NCBI RefSeq assembly: GCF_007827275.1
Contig: NZ_VISE01000001.1
Location: 2,604,001-2,668,000 of the forward strand
Origin: Gillisia sp. Hel_I_86
GTDB taxonomy: Bacteria; Bacteroidota; Bacteroidia; Flavobacteriales; Flavobacteriaceae
Length of the DNA stretch: 64,000 nucleotides
Direction of reading: 5' to 3'
Notes under the pieces: model-generated
The model's database searches: none
Told to the model about the DNA's origin: nothing
What the model saw: only the letters and a program-made list of their open reading frames with translations
Shown: positions 1-7,698 of the stretch, in pieces
How the letters are laid out: the number at the start of each line of letters is the position of its first letter
How positions within the stretch are numbered: the stretch's first letter is position 1
Translations under genes and position numbers: made by a program

Positions 1-636
1 CAGCCCAAGCATGATACCGGACTTGGTCCTGGCGATACCCTGGTCTTTTAAATATTTTAAAACCTGTAAACTGCGCTCGTATTTTGCTTGGATCCTAACT
101 TCTCTTGTCAATCTCTTTACAGTTTCCATGTTATGGGAAACAATTTCTGGCTTCACTGCAATAATCCTATCTATATTTCTCTCGTTTCCTTGAAAATCTG
201 GAATAAGCGTTTCCAATGTTGTTTCAGGATTCATTCGCCGTATTGCTTTAACGGTTTCTGCCCAAACAATAGACCCCATATCTTTAATATCGTCTCTATC
301 TACACTGGTAATTACGGCATGCTTAATTTTCATAAGCTTAATAGATCTGGCCACTTTTTCTGGCTCGTCCCAATCTATAGTGTCTGGTCTTCCTGTTTTT
401 ACTCCACAAAATCCACAGGATCTCGTGCATACATTCCCTAAGATCATAAAGGTAGCGGTGCCTTCGCCCCAGCATTCCCCCATATTGGGACAGCTTCCAG
501 ATGTGCAAATGGTGTGTAGGTCGTATTTATCCACTAGGCTTCTAAGCTCTGTGTATTTTTTACCAGTTGGAAGTTTTACGCGCAACCATTTTGGTTTTGG
601 AGTGCGTTTTGGGGTAGCTAAAGTTTCTGTTGTCAT
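1..636 (-). CDS. lipA: Lipoyl synthase, C-terminus cut by window edge
   Basis: Radical-SAM enzyme that inserts two sulfurs into octanoyl groups on lipoyl domains of 2-oxoacid dehydrogenases and GcvH. The 212 visible residues begin [17 protein letters not shown]. They carry the N-terminal auxiliary-cluster cysteines ([13 protein letters not shown]) and the radical-SAM CxxxCxxC motif (CTRSCGFC). They continue through [14 protein letters not shown] to [13 protein letters not shown], where the window stops; family members are usually near 290 residues. The start at 636 is set by a TAnnTTTG box 17 nt upstream. The frame has no stop inside the window. Identification is secure from the paired cysteine motifs. 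Confidence 0.96.
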   Translation of the reverse strand, partial: MTTETLATPKRTPKPKWLRVKLPTGKKYTELRSLVDKYDLHTICTSGSCPNMGECWGEGTATFMILGNVCTRSCGFCGVKTGRPDTIDWDEPEKVARSIKLMKIKHAVITSVDRDDIKDMGSIVWAETVKAIRRMNPETTLETLIPDFQGNERNIDRIIAVKPEIVSHNMETVKRLTREVRIQAKYERSLQVLKYLKDQGIARTKSGIMLGL

Positions 637-653
637 ATCAAAAATCTATGGCT

Positions 654-661
654 CAAAGATA
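654..661 (-). promoter_or_regulatory. -7 promoter box of lipA
   Basis: On the minus strand the sequence is TATCTTTG, an exact match to the Bacteroidota -7 consensus TAnnTTTG. It lies 17 nt before the lipA ATG. No convincing -33 TTTG is seen at the usual spacing. Confidence 0.55.
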
Positions 662-712
662 CAATAATATGGTTAAATCGATAATAAGAAGGGCACAGTC
701 TTAAAATAGAAA

Positions 713-1282
713 TTAAGACTTTCGGGATTCTATTATTTGTGCAAGTAATTTTTTGGCACGTAAAAGTTTCACCTTTATATTGCTCATAGGTTCATGTAAG
801 TGAAATGCCATCTCTTTATAAGATTTTTCTTGAAAATACCGAAGATTAATTACCTCTTGATACGGTGGTTTTAATTGTTTAATGTCACTTAACAGTTCTG
901 CCAAATGTTGCTCATTAATTAAAATATCCTCCATAGTTGGGGTTTCGTCCATGATTTCATGAACATGTTCCACCATGGTGTCTGAAGTATTTGCTCTAAT
1001 AGAGGCTTTCTTTTTTCTTAAAAGGTCTATATGTATATTCTTGGAAATAGTGATGAGCCATGTTTTAAAAACGTACCTGTCATTAAAACTGTTTAGTTTG
1101 TCAAAAGCCTTGGAAAAGGTTTGAATGGTAATATCTTCAGCATCTGCTTCGTTTCTTGTTCTCTTTAGTTGAAAACTATAAACTTTCATCCAAAATGTGT
1201 CCAACAAAAATTTATAAGCTGCCTGATCTCCTTTTTTAGCTTTTTCAATTTCTTTAAGTAGGGCTTCGCTATTTATTTCCAA
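713..1282 (-). CDS. RNA polymerase sigma factor, ECF type
   Basis: A 189-residue sigma-70 family protein with only regions 2 and 4, as in ECF sigma factors. Region 2 covers roughly residues 30-95 (DAEDITIQTFSKAFDKL, then FKTWLITISKN, a region 2.3/2.4-like segment). Region 4 is a helix-turn-helix near residues 135-185 (YQEVINLRYFQEKSYKEMA). The ATG overlaps the last 10 bases of the upstream glycosyltransferase gene, so the two are translationally coupled. No anti-sigma gene is adjacent, which is unlike most ECF factors. An imperfect hairpin (697-720) overlaps the stop. The family call is secure; the target genes are unknown. Confidence 0.93.
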   Translation of the reverse strand: MEINSEALLKEIEKAKKGDQAAYKFLLDTFWMKVYSFQLKRTRNEADAEDITIQTFSKAFDKLNSFNDRYVFKTWLITISKNIHIDLLRKKKASIRANTSDTMVEHVHEIMDETPTMEDILINEQHLAELLSDIKQLKPPYQEVINLRYFQEKSYKEMAFHLHEPMSNIKVKLLRAKKLLAQIIESRKS

Positions 1283-2373
1283 TTGGTTGGTTTTGAAAAA
1301 ACATTCATGCTAAAGATACTTAATTGTGTTAAGATTAGGAACACTTCCAGGAAGGGGATTAACCATAAAAGATCCATCTCGTCCAATTTTTGGGCAGACT
1401 TGTAATACACTATATATTGTACAAGCAATCTTATCGCAAAAATTCCAAGAACAATTGGCCAATGAATTTTTAATAATAGCAAAGATATCAGCAAAATCCA
1501 AAAACCAATTTGTGAGAAATAAAAAGATGCTAATAAGTATTTATGTTTCTTCTTGTAAAATTTCGCCGTAGAGATATGTCTTCTTTTTTGATGTATCCAA
1601 GTAGAAAAACTCGTTTTTGGGATACTCCTGGTAATAGAAGGCCTATGGAAGTTAATCGCAGTATTTTCTTGAGTGCCTGCTTGGTTCACAAAAAGGTCGT
1701 CGTCTCCAGATCTAATGTGTAAGTGCGTTGCAAACCCATTTTGATTGTAAAATTCCTTTGCTGTGTATGCAAGGTTTCTTCCAACTCCCATGTAAGGCAT
1801 GCCCCATTTGGCAAATGAAAAATATTGGATAGCAGTTAACAAGGTTTCATAACGGATTAGTTTGTTCAAAAAAGAGCTTTTGTTTTTTAAATATCCTCCA
1901 TACCCAAGAACAATAGTTTTTTGATGCTCAAAACTTGAAGCCATTTCAGAAATCCACATATTGGATTCTGGTCTACAATCGGCATCTGTAAAAAGTAAAG
2001 TTGAATTTTTTGCCTTTTTGATCCCTAAGGTGAGGGCATATTTCTTCTTGCCCCAAAAAGCTTCATTGTTTTGCACATTTACCAATTGTACACGTGGATC
2101 CAGTTTCTCGAAATGTTCCATAACCTCCAAGGTGCTATCAGTAGAGGCATCATTTACAAGGACAACTTCGAAATCAGAATAGTTTTGTTCAAGGATATAT
2201 GGAATGAAATCTTTTAGGTTTTCAGCTTCATTCTTTGCGCATATCATTACAGAGACTGGGGGCGTGCCATTGGAAGTGGATTCCTTTGCCGAGGCAAAAC
2301 TAAAATATCCTATAAAAAATAGGATATTAACAAGGGTAACCAGAATAAATAATCCGAGTAAAAGTATTGCCAT
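1273..2373 (-). CDS. Membrane glycosyltransferase, family 2
   Basis: A 366-residue inner-membrane GT-A glycosyltransferase. An N-terminal membrane helix (about residues 1-27) is followed by the catalytic domain: VSVMICAKNEAENL, the nucleotide-binding VNDASTDST, the metal-binding DAD in FTDADCRP, and the base region GDDDLF with a QKRRH motif replacing the usual QxxRW. Two or three hydrophobic segments end the protein. This layout fits processive or lipid-linked sugar transferases; donor and acceptor cannot be told from sequence. It forms a unit with the downstream sigma factor through a 10-bp overlap. Confidence 0.9.
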   Translation of the reverse strand: MAILLLGLFILVTLVNILFFIGYFSFASAKESTSNGTPPVSVMICAKNEAENLKDFIPYILEQNYSDFEVVLVNDASTDSTLEVMEHFEKLDPRVQLVNVQNNEAFWGKKKYALTLGIKKAKNSTLLFTDADCRPESNMWISEMASSFEHQKTIVLGYGGYLKNKSSFLNKLIRYETLLTAIQYFSFAKWGMPYMGVGRNLAYTAKEFYNQNGFATHLHIRSGDDDLFVNQAGTQENTAINFHRPSITRSIPKTSFSTWIHQKRRHISTAKFYKKKHKYLLASFYFSQIGFWILLISLLLLKIHWPIVLGIFAIRLLVQYIVYYKSAQKLDEMDLLWLIPFLEVFLILTQLSIFSMNVFSKPTNWK

Positions 2374-2385
2374 ATTTTATAATTC

Positions 2386-2592
2386 CTATGCTTTGGAATC
2401 TGAGCAATCTTTCATTTCATCTGGAGATTTTCCGCAAAAACTACAAGCTTCCCCATCTTTGTTCAAAAACGGACTCTGGCTAGCGCAAGTTCCGGCAAAC
2501 TTACCATCTTTTTTCGCCCAGATCTTAATTGCAATTCCTGCAAACGCAAGGCCCAACAATATTATTGTAATTATAAGTAATTCCATGATCAT
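2386..2592 (-). CDS. Small membrane-anchored protein with paired cysteines
   Basis: A 68-residue protein with one N-terminal membrane helix (about residues 3-22) and a short soluble tail containing four cysteines, including CSFC. It ends EMKDCSDSKA. The tail resembles a small metal- or redox-binding knuckle, but no function is assigned. It lies 12 nt upstream of the glycosyltransferase gene on the same strand, so it probably heads the three-gene unit with it and the sigma factor. Confidence 0.75.
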   Translation of the reverse strand: MIMELLIITIILLGLAFAGIAIKIWAKKDGKFAGTCASQSPFLNKDGEACSFCGKSPDEMKDCSDSKA

Positions 2593-2751
2593 TAATTATG
2601 ATACAAAAATACGGATAAAAAAGGTCAAAAAAAACCATTTTTAGATTAGTATAACCTTTACAATATTTAACTAAACTTTAATTGCAAAATGTGCAATAAT
2701 CGTGGAATCTGTGTTAACTTACATCAATTAATTAACACAAAAAACCAAATT

Positions 2752-3378
2752 ATGAAAATTAAACATTTGTTAATAGTTGCTGTTTTATCTGTATTTGCTT
2801 TTACATCTTGTGAAGATAACAAGAAAAAAGAGCAGGAAGAGAAAATGGAAATGGAAAGAATGGAAGCTGAAGAGGCAAAAAGGGAAGCTGACATGAAAAT
2901 AGAGCAGGAGCGCATGGAAATGCAATCCAATAGTATTGCTGCTAAAGCCATGGCTACCGAAGATTTAAGTACCTTGGTTAGTGCATTGCAATCTGCTGAA
3001 TTAGCTCAAATGATGAACGAAGATGAGGGACCGTTTACAGTTTTTGCACCTTCGAATGATGCATTTGCCAAAGTACCAAAAGCTACTATGGATAAATTAA
3101 TGATGAAGGAAAATCAATCTGATTTACAAACTGTACTGAAATATCATGTTGTTTCAGGTAAAATTACTTCTGCAGATTTAGCTAAGGCCATTAAGGATAA
3201 CAAGGGTACTTATAAATTTAAAACTGTGGAAGGTGCTGAATTAACAGCTACGATGAAAGGGGATAAAATAATACTGAAAGATGGTAATGGCAAGACCGCT
3301 ACAATCGTACAAGCAGATGTTGATGCTTCCAATGGAGTTGTACATATTATTGATGCTGTGGTAATGAAGAAATCATAA
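2752..3378 (+). CDS. Fasciclin-domain lipoprotein
   Basis: A 208-residue secreted lipoprotein. The signal peptide ends in a lipobox (FAFTSCEDN, Cys at about residue 17). A highly charged Glu/Met/Lys-rich coiled-coil stretch (residues about 20-58) comes before a single FAS1 domain with the conserved FTVFAPSNDAF and the closing VVHIIDAVVM. The upstream in-frame ATG at 2689 would bury the signal peptide, so 2752 is chosen. FAS1 domains usually mediate adhesion or surface interactions. A strong bidirectional terminator follows the stop codon. Confidence 0.9.
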   Translation: MKIKHLLIVAVLSVFAFTSCEDNKKKEQEEKMEMERMEAEEAKREADMKIEQERMEMQSNSIAAKAMATEDLSTLVSALQSAELAQMMNEDEGPFTVFAPSNDAFAKVPKATMDKLMMKENQSDLQTVLKYHVVSGKITSADLAKAIKDNKGTYKFKTVEGAELTATMKGDKIILKDGNGKTATIVQADVDASNGVVHIIDAVVMKKS

Positions 3379-3402
3379 TTAGGCACAAAACCCTAATTTA
3401 GA

Positions 3403-3430
3403 AAAAAGTCCCGCAATTGCGGGACTTTTT
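3403..3430. terminator. Bidirectional terminator between fasciclin gene and murB
   Basis: Perfect 12-bp inverted repeat AAAAAGTCCCGC / GCGGGACTTTTT with an AATT loop. Runs of A and T on the two sides let it act for both convergent genes. Confidence 0.9.
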
Positions 3431-3433
3431 ATT

Positions 3434-4447
3434 TTAAATAATATTTACTTCGGGTTCTAAATGAATCTTGAATTTGGCACGTATTTCTGCCTGAACTTTA
3501 TGTGCCAGATCAAGGATTTCTTCCCCAGTGGCTTCCCCATAATTCACCAGTACTAAAGCCTGGTTTTTATGGACACCAGCATCCCCTTCCCGGTACCCTT
3601 TTAACCCAGCCTTGTCTATTAACCATCCCGCGGGTATTTTAACGCTATTTTGCCCTACAGGATAATTTGGTATTTCTGGAAATTGATTTTTTAAAATTTC
3701 AAATTCTTTCTCTGTAATTACAGGATTTTTAAAAAAACTGCCACTATTTCCTAACTCCTTGGGATCGGGTAATTTTTGCTGTCTTATTTTAATCACTGCT
3801 TTAGAGATGTCTCGAATGCTTGGATCAGCTACACCCATTTCATTTAATGCTTCATTGATTGCTCCATAATTGGTCAACAATGTATGATTTGTTTTCCTTA
3901 GTTTAAAGATCACATTGGTGATAATGTATTTTCCTTTAGCCTTGTTTTTGAAAATAGAATTTCTATAATCAAATTCACATTCTTCGGCTGTGAAATTTAT
4001 AATTTCCAGGGTTTGGATATCAATGGCGTCACAAGAGATAAAATGATCTTTTAATTCTACGCCGTACGCACCAATGTTCTGGATTGGGGAAGTGCCTACA
4101 TTTCCAGGGATAAGTGAGAGATTTTCAAGTCCGCCCCAATTTTGTTGGAGAGTATACAAAACAAATTCATGCCAGTTTTCCCCCGCATTCGCTTTTACAA
4201 ATACAAATTCTTCAGTTTCCCTAATAACTTCGACCCCTTTAATATCTATATGAACTACCGTGGCATCCACATTTTGGGTAAGCAACATATTACTGCCTCC
4301 CCCCAAAATAAAAAGATCTTCAGCATAATTTTTTTTAAGGACGGAAACCAACTCCCCTATACTGCGTACAGAAATCAGGGTTTTTGCCTTGACATCTATG
4401 CCAAAGGTGTTATAGGATTTTAAAGAAGCATTTTGGGAAACCTTCAT
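3434..4447 (-). CDS. murB: UDP-N-acetylenolpyruvoylglucosamine reductase
   Basis: Reduces UDP-GlcNAc-enolpyruvate to UDP-MurNAc, the second committed step of peptidoglycan synthesis, using FAD and NADPH. At 337 residues it has the long, type I (E. coli-like) form. Motifs seen: FILGGGSNML (FAD binding), SLIPGNVGTSPIQNIGAYG, GNSGSFFKNPV (catalytic Ser) and AGVHKNQALVLVN. Its ATG shares a base with the stop of the upstream aminotransferase gene, giving a coupled pair. It ends at the bidirectional terminator. Confidence 0.97.
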   Translation of the reverse strand: MKVSQNASLKSYNTFGIDVKAKTLISVRSIGELVSVLKKNYAEDLFILGGGSNMLLTQNVDATVVHIDIKGVEVIRETEEFVFVKANAGENWHEFVLYTLQQNWGGLENLSLIPGNVGTSPIQNIGAYGVELKDHFISCDAIDIQTLEIINFTAEECEFDYRNSIFKNKAKGKYIITNVIFKLRKTNHTLLTNYGAINEALNEMGVADPSIRDISKAVIKIRQQKLPDPKELGNSGSFFKNPVITEKEFEILKNQFPEIPNYPVGQNSVKIPAGWLIDKAGLKGYREGDAGVHKNQALVLVNYGEATGEEILDLAHKVQAEIRAKFKIHLEPEVNII

Positions 4448-5637
4448 TAGTCGTTGTAAACCGTTAGTGCATCTTTTAAAATTAGTATTGCCTTTTCTAA
4501 ATTTTCTTTTTTAAGAACATATGCAATCCTAACCTGATTTAAACCGGTATTTGGTGTAGAATAAAACCCAGCTGCGGGTGCAACCATGATGGTTTCATTA
4601 TCTAGCTGATATTCTTCCAATAGCCATTTTGCAAAATTATCGGCATTTTTAATGGGCAATTGGGCGATACAATAAAATGCCCCTTTTGGGGTGGCAACCT
4701 TTACACCTTCAATTGCTTCGAGGCCTTCGATAAGTAAGTTTCTTCTGGAAGTATATTCCTCTATAACTTCATCAAAATAACTTTGTGGGGTATCCAAAGC
4801 CGCTTCACTTGCAATTTGCTCAAAAGTGGGTGGACTCAACCTAGCCTGAGCAAATTTCATTGCAGTGTTGATTACTTCCTTATTCTTGGAAACCAAACAT
4901 CCAATTCGAGCCCCACACATGCTATATCTTTTAGAAACCGAATCGATCATAATAGCATGATCTTTCAATTTATCGATGCTCATAACAGAGTAATGCTTTG
5001 CGCCATCATAAGCAAATTCCCTGTAAACCTCATCGGCTACCAAAAAGATATCGTGTTTAATGGCCATTTCGGCCAATTGATCTATTTCCTCTTTGGTATA
5101 TAAATATCCAGTGGGATTCCCTGGGTTGCATATCAATATTGCTTTGGTTTTTGAAGTGATCAATTTCTCGAAATCTGCAATAGGAGGTAAGGCGAAATTT
5201 GTTTCAATTTTAGACTCAACAGGAACGATCTTTATTCCTGAAGCCGTAGCAAAACCATTATAATTTGCGTAAAATGGTTCCGGGATAATGATTTCATCCC
5301 CTGCATCGGCAATACTCCCCATGGCAAAAAGCAAAGCTTCAGAACCCCCTGTGGTAATTATTATTTCCTCAGCCTTTACAGGGATATCATGATTTTTATA
5401 ATAATTCGCCAATTTATTGCGGTATCCTTCAAAACCCGCAGAGTGGCTATAGGAAAGCACTTCAATAGTGTGCTTCCTAACAGCATCTAGTGCTACCGAA
5501 GGGGTTTTTATATCTGGTTGTCCAATATTTAGCTGATATATCTTTCGGCCTTTTTTAATGGCTGCTTCTGCGAAGGGAACTAATTTTCTAATTGGCGATT
5601 CTGGCATGGAATTACCTTTCACTGAAATTTTAGGCAT
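4447..5637 (-). CDS. PLP-dependent aminotransferase, class I (aspartate aminotransferase-like)
   Basis: A 396-residue fold-type I aminotransferase. Motifs: TTGGSEALLFAMG near the cofactor phosphate, CNPGNPTGYLYTKEE, VADEVYREFAYDG, and the Schiff-base lysine in SVSKRYSMCGARIG, then QVRIAYVL with the substrate carboxylate Arg. The family includes aspartate and aromatic aminotransferases; substrate preference is inference only. The gene is directly upstream of murB with a 1-base overlap. Its start is 103 bp from the divergent protease-like gene at 5741. Confidence 0.9.
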   Translation of the reverse strand: MPKISVKGNSMPESPIRKLVPFAEAAIKKGRKIYQLNIGQPDIKTPSVALDAVRKHTIEVLSYSHSAGFEGYRNKLANYYKNHDIPVKAEEIIITTGGSEALLFAMGSIADAGDEIIIPEPFYANYNGFATASGIKIVPVESKIETNFALPPIADFEKLITSKTKAILICNPGNPTGYLYTKEEIDQLAEMAIKHDIFLVADEVYREFAYDGAKHYSVMSIDKLKDHAIMIDSVSKRYSMCGARIGCLVSKNKEVINTAMKFAQARLSPPTFEQIASEAALDTPQSYFDEVIEEYTSRRNLLIEGLEAIEGVKVATPKGAFYCIAQLPIKNADNFAKWLLEEYQLDNETIMVAPAAGFYSTPNTGLNQVRIAYVLKKENLEKAILILKDALTVYND

Positions 5638-5740
5638 AACAATTTTTTATTTTTCAATGCAAAAATGCGAAATATAATGCAGAATGCAATTTTTTAGGAT
5701 TGCCATTTATACTCATATTTTTCGTAAATTAATTAAAAAT

Positions 5741-7075
5741 ATGTCTTACCCTATTTACATATTGTTTGTTCTTCTTTGTTTTTTCAATACTTCCATGGCT
5801 CAAGGAGTTTTTGAAATAGATGGAGGGAAAAATAAATTCGAGCTTTTATTCCAGTCTGTAAACGATCTTGTGGTTGTTCCAATAGAAATAAATGGGGTGG
5901 AACTTTCATTCTTGCTGGATACGGGCGTGGAATCCTCCATTATTTTCAGTTTGGAAGAGAAAGATTCTTTAAACGTGAAAAATGCCACCGATATCTTGCT
6001 TCGGGGATGGGGGGATGGAGAAGCAATCACCGCTATTAAATCTACAGGCAATACTGTGCGAATAGGAAATGCATCGCATTCCAATTTTACCGTTTATATA
6101 GTGTACGACCATCAAATTAGCCTTTCCAATAGAATGGGCTTGCCTATTCACGGAATTATTGGGTATGATTTTTTTAAGGACTTTGTCGTGGAGTTCAGTT
6201 ATACAAAAGAACGACTAGTTGCTTATATAGCAGATTCTTATGTTTATGATAAGTGTAAGCGTTGCGATGATTTCGATTTGGTGCTTCACAAAAACAAACC
6301 TTATATAAGTGTGTTAGTGAGTATAGATAATAAAGATTTTATTCCGATGGATCTATTGATAGATAGTGGTTCTGGGGATGCGCTTTGGATTTTCGAAGCT
6401 CCCAAGTTAGGGATAAAAATTCCTGATGAGAATTTTGAAGATTTCCTGGGATTTGGAATGGGTGGCAGTGTTTATGGAAGACGGGCTAGGGTTAATAATT
6501 TAAAACTGGGTAAATTCAAATTGGAAAGAGTCACTGCAAGTTTTCCTGATACCCTATACTTCGAAGGGGTTGCAACCTATAAATCCCGTAATGGAAGCTT
6601 GGGGTCCCAGATATTAAAACGATTCCATTCTACCTTCGATTATAAGAACAAGCGACTCCGGTTAAAGCCCAATAAAAATTTTAGCAAGCCGTTCGAGTAT
6701 GATATGAGCGGGATTGTACTTGCGCATGAGGGATATACTGTAGTGAAGGATTTTGAAAACAACAATTCTCCAGTTTTTAGTAAAACGGATAATGATTTTC
6801 AGGGTGTGGTAGTTTATAAGAGCTACTCTAAAGTTAAATTTAAATTGGAGCCTCAATATATTATTGTTGAAATAAGGCCAAATTCGCCAGCAGCCCTGGC
6901 AGGATTACAGGTTGGGGATTTGGTGGAGACCATCAATAAAAAACCTGCTTATAATTATGAGCTGTCCGAAATAAATAGAATGTTTAGTTCTGAAGAGGGA
7001 AAAACTGTTAGATTGAAAATTAAGAGAAATGGAGTTTTATTAAATATCCAGTTTAAGTTGAAAAGAGTGTTATAA
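5741..7075 (+). CDS. Retropepsin-like aspartyl protease with C-terminal PDZ domain, secreted
   Basis: A 444-residue exported protein. A signal peptide (about residues 1-20, ending SMAQ) is followed by two pepsin-type half-sites in one chain: DTG at residues 60-62 (SFLLDTGVESS) and DSG at residues 208-210 (LLIDSGSG). Each is followed by a hydrophobic-Gly segment such as HGIIGYDFF. A PDZ domain covers roughly residues 350-444 (NSPAALAGLQVGDLV). Two aspartyl motifs in one polypeptide suggest a pseudo-dimeric active site. The family is common and mostly uncharacterised in Bacteroidota. The in-frame ATG at 5684 would hide the signal peptide, so 5741 is preferred. Confidence 0.85.
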   Translation: MSYPIYILFVLLCFFNTSMAQGVFEIDGGKNKFELLFQSVNDLVVVPIEINGVELSFLLDTGVESSIIFSLEEKDSLNVKNATDILLRGWGDGEAITAIKSTGNTVRIGNASHSNFTVYIVYDHQISLSNRMGLPIHGIIGYDFFKDFVVEFSYTKERLVAYIADSYVYDKCKRCDDFDLVLHKNKPYISVLVSIDNKDFIPMDLLIDSGSGDALWIFEAPKLGIKIPDENFEDFLGFGMGGSVYGRRARVNNLKLGKFKLERVTASFPDTLYFEGVATYKSRNGSLGSQILKRFHSTFDYKNKRLRLKPNKNFSKPFEYDMSGIVLAHEGYTVVKDFENNNSPVFSKTDNDFQGVVVYKSYSKVKFKLEPQYIIVEIRPNSPAALAGLQVGDLVETINKKPAYNYELSEINRMFSSEEGKTVRLKIKRNGVLLNIQFKLKRVL

Positions 7076-7078
7076 AAA

Positions 7079-7096
7079 CTCCCGATTTCTCGGGAG
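7079..7096 (-). terminator. Probable terminator of the DUF1573 gene
   Basis: Stem CTCCCGA / TCGGGAG with a TTTC loop. On the minus strand it is followed by GTTTTTAT, fitting termination of the leftward gene at 7178. A repeat-like stretch (7097-7170) lies between. Confidence 0.5.
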
Positions 7097-7177
7097 GAAA
7101 AAAACTTTAAAAATTTCGAGACAAACTTCCGGGAACCTGTCCGCAACCGGTCAGGCGGATTAAACCCTCAATGAGGA

Positions 7178-7567
7178 TTAAGATTTTTCATCAGGATCAA
7201 GAACCCGCCCTTTTATTTTTACCGCTTTCGTAGGTTCATCTGCATTAGAATAAATGGTAATCGTTCTTCTAATAGGTCCAACTCGAGTAGTGTCATATTT
7301 TACTTGGATTTCCCCAGTTTTTCCTGGCGCAATTGCCGCCTTGGTCCAAGTAGGAACAGTACAGCCACAGCTGGAATAAACATTTTCGATAATTAAGGGT
7401 TCGGTGCCCACATTTTTAAATTGAAATGTTCTAACTCCATCGCTTCCTTTTTCTATATCTCCATAGTCTATAACTTCAGATTTAAATTCAAATTTAGCAG
7501 TATTTTGAGCGTTCACAGTAGAAAAACCAGTTACTGTCAGTATCAATATTGTAAGGAATGTTTTCAT
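7178..7567 (-). CDS. DUF1573 domain secreted protein
   Basis: A 129-residue exported protein: signal peptide about residues 1-20 (ending VNAQ), then one DUF1573 immunoglobulin-like domain with the hallmark EPLIIENVYSSCGCTVP and PGKTGEIQVKYDT. Such domains are abundant in Bacteroidota and have no firm biochemical role. It is divergent from valS, with about 130 bp between the starts. Confidence 0.88.
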   Translation of the reverse strand: MKTFLTILILTVTGFSTVNAQNTAKFEFKSEVIDYGDIEKGSDGVRTFQFKNVGTEPLIIENVYSSCGCTVPTWTKAAIAPGKTGEIQVKYDTTRVGPIRRTITIYSNADEPTKAVKIKGRVLDPDEKS

Positions 7568-7663
7568 GATTTCTAATTTTCAATTAAGTAAAGGTAAGTC
7601 GTTTTGAATAAACTCAAAAACATATAACCAAAACAACTTCTTTTATAATCTTCAACTTATAAG

Positions 7664-7671
7664 TACTTTTG
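7664..7671 (+). promoter_or_regulatory. -7 promoter box of valS
   Basis: TACTTTTG matches TAnnTTTG. It lies 27 nt before the ATG at 7699 and overlaps the alternative upstream start at 7669, which rules that start out. Confidence 0.6.
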
Positions 7672-7698
7672 CAGATATTTTCAAAAACCAGACCAACT

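Noticed and set aside
7097-7170. Another copy of family D after the protease-like gene
   Set aside because: Only short shared words (CCCTCAATGAGG-type hairpin near 7160) match; the order of the family motifs is absent.
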